From Subdoligranulum sp. CAG:314 (GTDB taxonomy: Bacteria; Bacillota; Clostridia; Christensenellales; CAG-314), in contig FR900987.1 in the NCBI GenBank assembly GCA_000437915.1, positions 1 to 64,000 of the forward strand: a DNA stretch of 64,000 bases, in the 5' to 3' direction. The notes under the pieces were generated by a model. The model searched no databases and had not been told where the DNA came from. It was given only the letters and a program-made list of their open reading frames with translations. The stretch's first letter is position 1, and each line of letters begins with the position of its first letter. Shown here in pieces: positions 33,262-41,050 of the stretch. Both the position numbers and the translations under genes were made by a program.

Positions 33262-33816
33262 TCAAGGCAAAAACGCGGCATTTGCAAGAGCTTCCCCAAG
33301 ACCGATAAGAGCAAGAACCACCGCAATGCTGAGGAAAAACCAGACGAACAGTCCCGCAAGCGCGGCAAGTACCAAAAGGTTCAAAAGTATTTTGAGCCAT
33401 TTTTTCAGTCTGCCGCTGTGCACAACGGCGTTGCAGGCAAAAAAGCCCGCCAAAGCGAAAACCAGCCCCGCCACGCCGCCGACAACCGCCGCAGCGTTGC
33501 TTATTTCCGCCGCGTCAAGCCCGAAAGCCGCGCCGAAGCCCAAAAACAGCAGCGGTCCGAAGATGAACAGATATTCGTACCAGCTTATATGCCTGAAAAC
33601 CTCCAAGGTAACATCTCCCTCAATCAGGTTCATCCCCGTCATGTAGCTGCCTTCCACTCTGAATTGCAGATATTTTCCGTCGGCGAGAGCAACCCTGAAA
33701 AGCGCGCCGTCGACTTTTTCGGCGGGCTTTCCGTCAACCTCCACGCTTATTTTCCTGTCAAACCTGCCGCAGCTGATTTTGAACTCCCTGCCGTGCAGCA
33801 TTTTTTTAGCGGTCAC
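33262..33816 (-). CDS. Hypothetical membrane protein
   Basis: 184 residues. A soluble N-terminal half (~75 residues, beta-rich, SVEVDGKPAEKVDG) is followed by three to four hydrophobic helices (YLFIFGPLLFLGFGAAFGL, AAVVGGVAGLVFALAGFFA, LLNLLVLAALAGLFVWFFLSIAVVLALIGLG). The likely start is a GTG at 33816, 6 nt after GGAGG; an ATG five codons later is possible. It has its own promoter. No family is recognised. Confidence 0.7.
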   Translation of the reverse strand: MTAKKMLHGREFKISCGRFDRKISVEVDGKPAEKVDGALFRVALADGKYLQFRVEGSYMTGMNLIEGDVTLEVFRHISWYEYLFIFGPLLFLGFGAAFGLDAAEISNAAAVVGGVAGLVFALAGFFACNAVVHSGRLKKWLKILLNLLVLAALAGLFVWFFLSIAVVLALIGLGEALANAAFLP

Positions 33817-33881
33817 AACATACCTCCGAACGATTTTACCGCCGGTAAATTTCCTATTTGCCGTCGGAATTTACTTTGCTA

Positions 33882-33910
33882 ATCATACTCAAACGCTTCG
33901 CTTGTGTCAA
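33882..33910 (-). promoter_or_regulatory. Promoter of the 33.3 kb membrane-protein gene
   Basis: TTGACA, 17 bp, TATGAT on the minus strand, with a leader of about 60 nt. Confidence 0.65.
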
Positions 33911-33928
33911 GCGTTTTTCAAAATTTTC

Positions 33929-33957
33929 TTGACAAAGAACAGGCTCCGTGCTAAACT
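33929..33957 (+). promoter_or_regulatory. Promoter of the guanine-riboswitch transcript
   Basis: TTGACA, 17 bp, TAAACT. Transcription would start near 33964, about 27 nt before the aptamer. Confidence 0.72.
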
Positions 33958-33990
33958 GTTCAGCGTGCGGCGACGCCGCAAAAAAGCAGA

Positions 33991-34056
33991 GCATATATAG
34001 TCTCCGCGCAAAGGGCGGAGAGTTTCTACCGACGAGCCTGCCCGTCGACTATATGC
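33991..34056 (+). promoter_or_regulatory. Purine (guanine-class) riboswitch aptamer
   Basis: P1 GCATATA/TATATGC, P2 CTCCGC/GCGGAG with loop GCAAAGG, the invariant J2/3 core GTTTCTACC, P3 CGACG/CGTCG with loop AGCCTGC (GG/CC available for the loop-loop contact), and J3/1 GACTAT. The specificity base after GA is C (34049), which pairs with guanine; adenine aptamers have U there. Fold, core and spacing all match the class. It lies in the leader of the flavoprotein gene that starts 92 nt further on. Confidence 0.93.
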
Positions 34057-34091
34057 GGTTTTTCCGCATACCGTCGGAGCGGGCATTTTTT
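34039..34091 (+). terminator. Expression-platform terminator of the guanine riboswitch
   Basis: TGCCCG-TCGAC (34039-34049) can pair with GTCGGAGCGGGCA (34073-34085), with an inner perfect stem TATGCGG/CCGCATA, followed directly by TTTTTT. The hairpin uses the 3' strands of P3 and P1, so aptamer and terminator exclude one another. This geometry favours read-through when ligand is bound, but an antiterminator that I have not found could invert the logic. Confidence 0.6.
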
Positions 34092-34147
34092 GCGCCCCGA
34101 TTGAAAGCGGGCAAAAAGGACGAAAATAACTTTAAAGGAATTGCATT

Positions 34148-35533
34148 ATGAAAACGGATATTTTGATTGTGGGAGCAGGTCCCGCGGGGATTTTCACCGC
34201 CATAGAGCTGCTTAAACGAGGAGACAAAAGAAAAATCACCGTCGTCGAAAAGGGCGCAGCCATAGAAAACCGCGTCTGCCCCAAAAACAAAACGGGCTTG
34301 TGCGCGGGCTGCAAAAATTGCAGCATAACGACGGGCTTTTCGGGCGCGGGCGCCTTTTCGGACGGAAAACTCTCTTTGTCCGAAGACGTGGGCGGAGACC
34401 TGCCCGAGCTTGTCGGACACGACGCGGTAAAAGAGGCAATCCGATATGTGGACAAAATTTACCTCGACTTCGGCGCGGACTGCAAGGTAGAGGGAGTGGG
34501 CGACAACGACAAAATAAAGGAAATCAGGAAAAAAGCCATTCAGGCGAATTTAAAGCTGGTGGACTGCCCGATACGTCATCTCGGCACGGAAAAGGCGCAG
34601 GAGATTTATCTTGCAATCGAAAAGCATCTGTTAAAAAACGGCGTGGAGCTGTTTTTCGGCACAGACTGCGACGACCTTTTTATCGACGACGGCGTGTGCA
34701 AAGGAGCGTATGTCCGTCAAAACGGAGAGCGGTTTCTTATCCAAGCGGGGACAACCGTCGTCGCAACGGGCAGGCGCGGCGCGGACTGGCTGTCAAAGAC
34801 GTGCGAAAAACACGGAATCCCCCATAGACCGGGCACGGTGGATATAGGCGTGCGGGTAGAGGTGAGAAACGAGATTATGGAGGAGGTAAACAACATTCTC
34901 TACGAATCCAAGCTCATAGGTTATCCCAAGCCGTTCAAAAACAAGGTGCGCACCTTCTGCCAAAACCCGGGCGGCTTTGTCGCGCAGGAAAACTACGACG
35001 ACAACCTCGCGGTGGTCAACGGCCACTCCTTCAAGGAAAAAAAGAGCGGCAACACCAATCTTGCAATCCTTTGCTCGCACAATTTTTCCGAGCCATTCAA
35101 CCAACCCATAGAATACGCGAAAAAAATAGGAGAGCTGACCAATATGCTCGGCAGCGGCAAAATTTTGGTTCAGCGGTACGGCGACATAATGGACGGAAAA
35201 CGCACATGGCAAAAGGAGCTTGAACGCAGCAACGTGCGCCCCACCCTCGCGGACGCGGTGGCGGGCGACATAACGGCAGCAATGCCCTATCGAGCCATGA
35301 TTTCGATATTGAATTTTATTAAAGACGCGGATATCGTAGTGCCCGGCTTTGCCAGCAACGAAACGCTGCTGTATTCTCCCGAATTGAAATTTTATTCAAA
35401 CAAAATCGATATGAACGAAAGGTTGGAAACGTCGGTTAAAAACCTGCACTGCCTTGGAGACAGCTCGGGTTGGACGCGCGGACTGATGATGGCGTCCGTC
35501 ATGGGCGTGCTGCTCGCCCGCGTGATTTCCTGA
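34148..35533 (+). CDS. FAD-dependent oxidoreductase (COG2509-type)
   Basis: A 461-residue flavoprotein of the 'uncharacterised FAD-dependent dehydrogenase' group. It has an N-terminal dinucleotide motif GAGPAGIFTA, a cysteine-rich segment (VCPKNKTGLCAGCKNCSI) after the first 45 residues, GFSGAGAFSDGKL, a second nucleotide segment ending ATGRRGADW, and the C-terminal FAD contact LGDSSGWTRGLM. The reaction is not established; the family is related to NAD(FAD)-utilising dehydrogenases. ATG with AAAGGAA. The leader carries a guanine riboswitch, so expression should follow guanine supply, which is unexpected for this family and hints at a link to purine or deazapurine metabolism. Confidence 0.85.
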   Translation: MKTDILIVGAGPAGIFTAIELLKRGDKRKITVVEKGAAIENRVCPKNKTGLCAGCKNCSITTGFSGAGAFSDGKLSLSEDVGGDLPELVGHDAVKEAIRYVDKIYLDFGADCKVEGVGDNDKIKEIRKKAIQANLKLVDCPIRHLGTEKAQEIYLAIEKHLLKNGVELFFGTDCDDLFIDDGVCKGAYVRQNGERFLIQAGTTVVATGRRGADWLSKTCEKHGIPHRPGTVDIGVRVEVRNEIMEEVNNILYESKLIGYPKPFKNKVRTFCQNPGGFVAQENYDDNLAVVNGHSFKEKKSGNTNLAILCSHNFSEPFNQPIEYAKKIGELTNMLGSGKILVQRYGDIMDGKRTWQKELERSNVRPTLADAVAGDITAAMPYRAMISILNFIKDADIVVPGFASNETLLYSPELKFYSNKIDMNERLETSVKNLHCLGDSSGWTRGLMMASVMGVLLARVIS

Positions 35534-35547
35534 AATCTTTGAAAGAA

Positions 35548-35576
35548 AAAGCCTCCTCCCGTCGGGAAGAGGCTTT
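35548..35576 (-). terminator. Bidirectional terminator between the flavoprotein and BspA-like genes
   Basis: Stem AAAGCCTC/GAGGCTTT with an additional inner TCCCG/CGGGA pairing; the minus-strand side is followed by TTTTTC, the plus side by a weaker T tract. Confidence 0.85.
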
Positions 35577-35584
35577 AAATTTGC

Positions 35585-38302
35585 TCAGACTATTTCAAAA
35601 GATACGGAGCAGTCTATGTTTATGCCGTCGAAAAGATAAATTTTTATGCTCACGAAATAAGTCTTGCCCTCCTCTATCTCATAGCACCAGCTTTGCGGAT
35701 TTTCGTAATCGGAGAGCACAACGTATTCTACGCCTGACACGTCGTCTGTCTGCAAATAAAATTCGTCGCCTGTCAAACCGTCGTACAACAGATTGAGACT
35801 GCCGCTTCGCGGCGCGGTAAAGCGGAAATAGACCGCCCTGCCGTTTTTAAACGTCACGTCGAGAGCTTCGCCGTTTGCGTCAAGCTCGAAGTCTCTGCCC
35901 CATGCCTTGCCGTCCTGCACCCTTTGCTCGCCGAAGCGCGCGTAGAGGGTTATTGTATCTTGCTCGAAATAAGCGGGGAACTCCACTCTTTCGCCCCAGT
36001 CGCCGTCCGCGCTTCCGTCGCTGAGATACCAGCCCTGAAAATATCCCGAACCCTCGCACGTCGGCTCGGTTTTAACCAATGAGTCGGTAAATACGGCAAC
36101 GGTTTCGCCGTCTTTTTTAAGGGTATAGGCAGTGTCGGAAATCTCCGATAAGTCAATTGCCTCCGCATACGCGGGAGCGTAAAGATAAAATTCGGAGTAA
36201 TACGAGGCGATTGCATTTTGCGGCACGACGAATTCGCACAGAAGAATAGCCTCCCACGTCATACTGTCGTAGCCCGAAGCAAAAACGCTGTATGTACCGT
36301 TGTGGCTGCCGCCAAGAAACGGAGCTTTTTCCCCCTCGAAAATAACCTTTTTGAGATTGGGCGCGCCGAAAAAAGCGGATTGACCAAGCATTTCGACGTT
36401 GCCCTTAAATGTAATTTCCTTCAACGCGTGCGCGTTGTAAAACGCCGACTGTCCCACCTTTTTTACATCGCCGCCGATTACAAGCGTTTCAAGAAACGCG
36501 GTTGCTTCGCAGGAGTAACCCTCTATTGCCGCAACTCCCTCCGGCACGGTATAGGAAGTTGCCGCTTTCCGCGACGGATAGCACACAAGCGTGGTCATAT
36601 CCTTTGTGTAAAGCACTCCCTCATCCGCAACATAGACCTCGTTTCCGTCTTCGACCGACAGAGAAACCAAATATTCGTTAAGGAACGCCGAAAAACCCAC
36701 GTACGCGACCGAAGCGGGAATTTCAAACTCAGAAAGCGCGGTAACGTAAAAAGTGTTTGCGCCTATGTATTCGAGCGAGGGCGTCCCCCTGAACTCAACA
36801 TCGCTCAGATTTTCGCAGCCGGTAAACACCCCACCCGTGATACCCATAAGCTGCACTTCTCCGAAAACGTAAGTATCGCTGCGCAAGGATACAAGAGTCG
36901 AGGGCAAAAGCACGGATTTTAAGGAGCTGCCGAGAACGGCGCTGAACGTCCAGCCGTAAAGCTCGGTGATCCCCTCGGGCAGGGTTACGGTTTCCAGATT
37001 TTTCAGTTCTGCAAAGGCAAAGGGCGAAATATACGTCACGCCCTCAGGCACGTCGAATTTAACTGCGGATGAGTTTTGAGCGTAAACAAGCAGTCTGTCG
37101 CCGTTTTTGCCGAGATATTGCGGCCCGCTCCCCTTTTCGACAATGCAGTCGTCCTTGATTGCGTAAAAATCGTTTTCATCCGCGCCGAGCATGGACACAG
37201 ACGTAAAAATATAATCACTTCCCGAATTGGTAAAAGCCGCTTCCCCTATGTAACGCACTGTCTTGTCGATTTTCAAATTGCGTATGTTGCAGTCCTGAAA
37301 CGCGCAGTCGCCTATTTTTTCGATTCCTTTCAGCACAAGATTTTCCAAAGTCGCAAAGCCCAAGGACTCGAATGTTTCTTCGTCCCACAAAGAGCCGCAG
37401 CACGAGCGGAAAAACGCTCCGTTAAGGTTGAAATCGCCTCCGTCCTCGTAGTCGTATTTTTCCGCAAATATTTTTCCCTGCTCTGAATCGACGCCTGAAA
37501 TTTCTTTTACGCCCTTTTCAAAAACCAAATCGGTTATGTAAGGACATTGAAAAAAAGCGCCCCACTCTATCGCGTCTATATGCCCCTTGAAGGTTAGCCC
37601 CGTGATTGACTTGTTTCTGACAAAAGCGTATGCCTTGACCCGCGTGACGGTTTCAGGGAAAACAATGTCGCCGGACGCGGTCGAACTGCCGACGTAAACC
37701 GCGGTCTTGTCGACGTCGTAAATTATTCCGTCCTCCTGCACGTAATTGACGTTGTCGCCCTTCAAAACGTACTCAATCGCCGTCGTAGTTCCGAAAGGCA
37801 TGATTCCCCAATCGAGCAGCGTGTCGGGCAGAGTCACTTTGCTCAGATTGTAACCGGAAAAACTCGCAAGTCCAAGTTTTTTTACTCCGTTTTCCAACGT
37901 AACATTTTTGAGCATATAACAATTTCGGCAGGCTCCCGACTCTATCGTTTCGTAGCTTGACGGTATATACAAATCCGTCAGCGTCATATTTGAAGAAAAA
38001 GCGTTTTTCTTCAACCTCGTGACGGGAAGTCCGCGATACGTGTCGGGTAAAGCCGTCTTTGCGGGAACAGAACCCGTTGTTAAGCCCGCAAGGGAGTATG
38101 AAACCTTATCCTCGTTGAGGGAAAATTTGAAATAAAAATCGTCCGTCGGCACATATTTGTAAATCGCGCTCGCAGTCATATCCTCTTTTACGTTGGTTAT
38201 GGATTTGTCCCAACCGATTACGTCAAAGCACCAGCTGTTTTCATTGGACTCCTGTACGAGCACGTCGTTTGGCGCCACCGAGCCGTTGTAAGGCACTTCC
38301 AC
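35585..38302 (-). CDS. BspA-like leucine-rich repeat surface protein (main frame)
   Basis: 905 codons open from a GTG at 38302 (no proper start signal). The frame opens in a Listeria-Bacteroides (InlB B-type) repeat (VPYNGSVAP, IGWDKSITNV), continues with about 15-18 LRR_5 units (typical: AFAELKNLETVTLPEGITEL), a second B-type repeat (FQGWYLSDGS, FEQDTITLYARF) and a C-terminal beta domain resembling a pre-peptidase type fold. The upstream lipoprotein signal is in another frame (see 38311-38427), and joining them needs a -1 shift, so the gene is frameshifted or the base call is wrong. Restored, it would be a lipid-anchored adhesin-like protein. Its promoter overlaps two palindromic operators. 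Confidence 0.85.
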   Translation of the reverse strand: MEVPYNGSVAPNDVLVQESNENSWCFDVIGWDKSITNVKEDMTASAIYKYVPTDDFYFKFSLNEDKVSYSLAGLTTGSVPAKTALPDTYRGLPVTRLKKNAFSSNMTLTDLYIPSSYETIESGACRNCYMLKNVTLENGVKKLGLASFSGYNLSKVTLPDTLLDWGIMPFGTTTAIEYVLKGDNVNYVQEDGIIYDVDKTAVYVGSSTASGDIVFPETVTRVKAYAFVRNKSITGLTFKGHIDAIEWGAFFQCPYITDLVFEKGVKEISGVDSEQGKIFAEKYDYEDGGDFNLNGAFFRSCCGSLWDEETFESLGFATLENLVLKGIEKIGDCAFQDCNIRNLKIDKTVRYIGEAAFTNSGSDYIFTSVSMLGADENDFYAIKDDCIVEKGSGPQYLGKNGDRLLVYAQNSSAVKFDVPEGVTYISPFAFAELKNLETVTLPEGITELYGWTFSAVLGSSLKSVLLPSTLVSLRSDTYVFGEVQLMGITGGVFTGCENLSDVEFRGTPSLEYIGANTFYVTALSEFEIPASVAYVGFSAFLNEYLVSLSVEDGNEVYVADEGVLYTKDMTTLVCYPSRKAATSYTVPEGVAAIEGYSCEATAFLETLVIGGDVKKVGQSAFYNAHALKEITFKGNVEMLGQSAFFGAPNLKKVIFEGEKAPFLGGSHNGTYSVFASGYDSMTWEAILLCEFVVPQNAIASYYSEFYLYAPAYAEAIDLSEISDTAYTLKKDGETVAVFTDSLVKTEPTCEGSGYFQGWYLSDGSADGDWGERVEFPAYFEQDTITLYARFGEQRVQDGKAWGRDFELDANGEALDVTFKNGRAVYFRFTAPRSGSLNLLYDGLTGDEFYLQTDDVSGVEYVVLSDYENPQSWCYEIEEGKTYFVSIKIYLFDGINIDCSVSFEIV

Positions 38303-38310
38303 CTTCTCTA

Positions 38311-38427
38311 TCAGGTTTCGTCCAATTTAAACGTCACCGACGCTTTTGAAGGCGCGCAGGCGCACAATACAAGCAGGCAAGCCGCAGCCGCCGCAAAAAG
38401 CAGCAATAATAGTCTCAATCGTTTCAT
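38311..38427 (-). pseudogene. Detached lipoprotein signal peptide of the BspA-like gene
   Basis: ATG at 38427, with GGAGG 6 nt upstream, opens a 38-codon frame: MKRLRLLLLLFAAAAACLL, then VLCACAPSKASVTFKLDET and TGA at 38311. It has a lipobox-like LCAC. Reading one base back near GACGAAACC continues as RNLIEKVEVPYNG, which completes the first strand of the B-type repeat. This strongly suggests that it and the 905-codon frame are one gene separated by a single-base difference. Confidence 0.8.
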
Positions 38428-38475
38428 AATTTACCTCCGCAAAAATTTTCCGCGCGGCACAACAACTTAAAATTG

Positions 38476-38510
38476 CCGCACTCTGCGGTAATTATAACCG
38501 CATAGTGCGG
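38476..38510. promoter_or_regulatory. Two palindromic operators (CCGCAnnnTGCGG)
   Basis: CCGCACTCTGCGG at 38476-38488 and CCGCATAGTGCGG at 38498-38510, 22 bp centre to centre (about two helical turns), and together forming a larger inverted repeat. One covers the transcription start and the other the -10/-35 spacer of the BspA-like promoter. The divergently encoded MarR regulator is the obvious candidate to bind them. Confidence 0.8.
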
Positions 38511-38520
38511 CAATTGTCAA
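38491..38520 (-). promoter_or_regulatory. Promoter of the BspA-like gene
   Basis: Perfect TTGACA, 18 bp, TATAAT on the minus strand, with a leader of about 57 nt. Operators overlap it on both sides of the -10 box. Confidence 0.82.
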
Positions 38521-38561
38521 ATGATTTAACACAATTTTGCCAAAAAATTTTGCATCTCTAT

Positions 38562-38590
38562 TTGACAAACAAACAATTAAATTTTAAAAT
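38562..38590 (+). promoter_or_regulatory. Promoter of the 38.6 kb MarR gene
   Basis: TTGACA, 17 bp, TAAAAT on the plus strand. It lies about 50 bp from the operators and is not overlapped by them. Confidence 0.75.
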
Positions 38591-38609
38591 ACAAAATGGA
38601 AGAACAAGA

Positions 38610-39200
38610 ATGGATATAAACGGCGTAAAAGAATACGGAAAACTGATGGATAAAATGCAGGTGGCATACACCAATCTGGTCGCTACCATGGAGTGGGAGC
38701 TGTTTCGGCGCGGAGCTTATTCGGGTTTTTTGGACGATATTTACATGAGAAAGGTCTCTGCAATACTCGACCGGCAAAGCCCCCTGCCCACGCATGTTCT
38801 TGCGGAGAAAGCGCACATTTCACCCAAATGTATTCATCGAACCTTGAAAAAACTCGAAGAAAAAGGTCTGATAGAACGCTCCAAACAGGAGGGCAACAAA
38901 AAAACGCAATATATTTCGCTGACGGAATCTGCCAAAAAAGATATGAAAACGCACAGCGAAAATTCGCAGGAAATTATGCAAAGCATTTTCAACGGCGCGT
39001 TAAGCGAAAACGAGAGAATGCAGATGCTCACGGCGACGGAAACGCTGCTTAATATTTTTGAAAAATGTTGCGCTTTTGCCGACACGGACAACAAACCCGT
39101 TCAGCCTGCGCACGTGCATTTTTCCTACGACCTGACGCAGCACGTCCTGTCAAGCAAAACTTCGCCGTTTGCCAATCGCAAAAACAAAAAAACGCCTTGA
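38610..39200 (+). CDS. MarR-family transcriptional regulator
   Basis: A 196-residue winged-helix protein: LPTHVLAEKAHISPKCIHRTLKKLEEKGLIERSKQEGNKKT (helix-turn-helix and wing) sits between N- and C-terminal dimer helices. The start at 38610 is chosen for its fit to the promoter and a GGAAG upstream; the frame stays open further upstream but without signals. Transcribed divergently from the BspA-like gene, whose promoter contains two palindromes of the size a MarR dimer binds. It probably represses that surface protein. A Cys pair (EKCCAF) near residue 153 could sense oxidation, but this is speculative. Confidence 0.82.
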   Translation: MDINGVKEYGKLMDKMQVAYTNLVATMEWELFRRGAYSGFLDDIYMRKVSAILDRQSPLPTHVLAEKAHISPKCIHRTLKKLEEKGLIERSKQEGNKKTQYISLTESAKKDMKTHSENSQEIMQSIFNGALSENERMQMLTATETLLNIFEKCCAFADTDNKPVQPAHVHFSYDLTQHVLSSKTSPFANRKNKKTP

Positions 39201-39224
39201 CGGGTGTAAGTAAAGATTTTTAAA

Positions 39225-39259
39225 AAAGCGTAACCATTCGGTTACGCTTTAAATTTTTT
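39225..39259 (+). terminator. Terminator after the 38.6 kb MarR gene
   Basis: An 11-bp stem AAAGCGTAACC/GGTTACGCTTT with a 4-nt loop followed by AAATTTTTT; it can also act on the converging pyrB transcript. Confidence 0.88.
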
Positions 39260-39336
39260 CCGACTGCTCCGCGCAAATGTAAATGATTTTACGCTTGCGC
39301 TCTTTTCTATGGAATACTCCTGTCAAAGGAGCTTTT

Positions 39337-40401
39337 TCAGTCAAGAGAGGTTTCGCAATAGGCGCACCTTTCCGTGCCGCCGTCAAAGATTGACAGCTTT
39401 TCGAGCGACGGCTCGGCATTGGTTATGCATCTTGGATTGGGGCAGCTCTTTTGCGTAAGCGTGCCGCCGAGTTTTGTTTCGCCCGAAGCACCGCCGTCCT
39501 TTAAAAGCGTAAGCAGCAGCGACATACGCGCGAATTTGCCGTAATTGACCTGCTCGAAATATTTGGCGCGGCTGTCTTTGTCAACGTCTGCGGCAATCTC
39601 GTTTACCCTCGGCAGCGGGTGCATGACTATCATATCCTCCTTTGCAGAGCCAAGTTTGTCCCTTGTGAGAACGTAGCTGTCTTTAAGACGCTCGTATTCG
39701 TCTGCGTCGGAAAATCTTTCCCGCTGAATACGCGTCATGTAAAGCACGTCAAGCTCCGACATATATTCCTGCAAATCGGCAGTTTCAACCGCCTTGCCGC
39801 CCTTTTGCTTGATTGCTTGGAGCATATATTCGGGCAGTCTTAGCTCGCGCGGAGAAATCAGCACGAAGCTGTTTCCCTCGTATCTCAAAAGCGCGTTTAA
39901 AAGAGAATGCACCGTGCGGCCGTATTTCAGGTCGCCTACAACCCCCACCTTCAAGCCGAAAAGCCGCCCTTTCTCCGCGTGAACGGTGACAAGGTCGGTA
40001 AGCGTCTGCGTGGGATGGCAGTGACCGCCGTCTCCCGCGTTAATTAAGGGCACCCGCGCCCAAGCGGCAGCCGCCCTCGCCGCGCCGTCCTTGGGATGAC
40101 GCATGGCAATCACGTCGGAAAAGCAGCTCACGACGCGCGCCGTGTCGCCGACCGTTTCGCCCTTTGCGGCGCTCGAACTGTCTGCGGAAGAAAATCCCAG
40201 AACTCTGCCTCCCAATTCAAGCATAGCCGCCTCGAAGCTAAGTCTCGTGCGCGTGCTCGGTTCAAAAAACAGCGTGGCAAGCGTTTTGCCGTCAAGGGCA
40301 TGGGCGTAAGCCTCTCTGTTTTTCATAATGTTTTCAGCCTGATTTACAAGCGCGTCGATTTCCGAAACGCTCATATCGGTTATATCCAGCAAATGTTTCA
40401 T
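39337..40401 (-). CDS. pyrB: Aspartate carbamoyltransferase catalytic chain with a C-terminal PyrI-like zinc tail
   Basis: Joins carbamoyl phosphate and aspartate, the committed step of pyrimidine synthesis. Catalytic motifs FFEPSTRTRLSFE, the HPTQTLTDL carbamoyl-phosphate/aspartate loop and HPLPRVNEI are all present. At 354 residues it is about 45 longer than usual: the tail has CPNPRC (C-x4-C) and, 21 residues on, CAYC (C-x2-C), the zinc-site pattern of the regulatory chain PyrI, without PyrI's nucleotide-binding domain. Last gene of the pyr cluster, 10 nt after pyrE, ATG with GGAG. No separate pyrI is seen. Confidence 0.95.
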   Translation of the reverse strand: MKHLLDITDMSVSEIDALVNQAENIMKNREAYAHALDGKTLATLFFEPSTRTRLSFEAAMLELGGRVLGFSSADSSSAAKGETVGDTARVVSCFSDVIAMRHPKDGAARAAAAWARVPLINAGDGGHCHPTQTLTDLVTVHAEKGRLFGLKVGVVGDLKYGRTVHSLLNALLRYEGNSFVLISPRELRLPEYMLQAIKQKGGKAVETADLQEYMSELDVLYMTRIQRERFSDADEYERLKDSYVLTRDKLGSAKEDMIVMHPLPRVNEIAADVDKDSRAKYFEQVNYGKFARMSLLLTLLKDGGASGETKLGGTLTQKSCPNPRCITNAEPSLEKLSIFDGGTERCAYCETSLD

Positions 40402-40411
40402 TTTTTCTCCG

Positions 40412-41041
40412 TCAGTTTTTTATCCAGCTCTCGTCGGACGGATTGTCGCGGAACGCAAGCACACGTCGGACGTTCTCCGGACCGATTATTTTTTTCTCCT
40501 CAGCCACCTCGCACAGCTCGTCAAGATTGGAAAGACTCACGTTTTCCACGTTTGCTCCGGAAAGCTTTTCCGCGCTCTTACTCATGTTGTAGGAAAAGAT
40601 GCTGACAATGCCAAGCACCTCCGCACCCGCCTCGCGCAAAGCCTCCACCACTTCTATTACGCTTCCGCCCGTGCTGATAAGGTCCTCTATGACCACAACC
40701 TTTTCGCCCTTTTCGAGTTTGCCCTCAATGCGGTTGGTTCTGCCGTGCTCCTTTGCGCCGCTCCTGACGTAACCCGCAGGCAGGCGCAGGATATGCGCCG
40801 CGATTGCGCAGTGCGCTATGCCCGCCGTGCTTGTACCGAACAGAGCCTGAGCTTGAGGATAACGCCGCCTTACCGTTTCCGCAATGGCGTTTTCAACCGC
40901 GTCGCGCGCCTCCACGTCGGTCAAAACCAACCTGTTGTCGCAATAAATGGGGCTTTTTATGCCGCTTGCCCAAGTAAACGGCTGCTCCGGGCGCAGAAAA
41001 ACCGCACCTATTTTCAAAAGATAACCCGCTATTTCTTTCAT
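40412..41041 (-). CDS. pyrE: Orotate phosphoribosyltransferase
   Basis: Converts orotate and PRPP to orotidine 5'-phosphate. The 209-residue type I PRTase has the PRPP-binding loop VVVIEDLISTGGSVIEV near residue 115 and an N-terminal hood; ASGIKSPIYCDNR contains the conserved lysine region. Follows pyrF by 9 nt and precedes pyrB by 10 nt in the pyr operon. Confidence 0.96.
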   Translation of the reverse strand: MKEIAGYLLKIGAVFLRPEQPFTWASGIKSPIYCDNRLVLTDVEARDAVENAIAETVRRRYPQAQALFGTSTAGIAHCAIAAHILRLPAGYVRSGAKEHGRTNRIEGKLEKGEKVVVIEDLISTGGSVIEVVEALREAGAEVLGIVSIFSYNMSKSAEKLSGANVENVSLSNLDELCEVAEEKKIIGPENVRRVLAFRDNPSDESWIKN

Positions 41042-41050
41042 ATCTGCCTC

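Noticed and set aside
38311..38427. Programmed -1 frameshifting in the BspA-like gene
   Set aside because: No X-XXY-YYZ heptamer fits the reading frame: a slip at TTT-AAA would give an immediate stop, and no stimulatory hairpin is evident.
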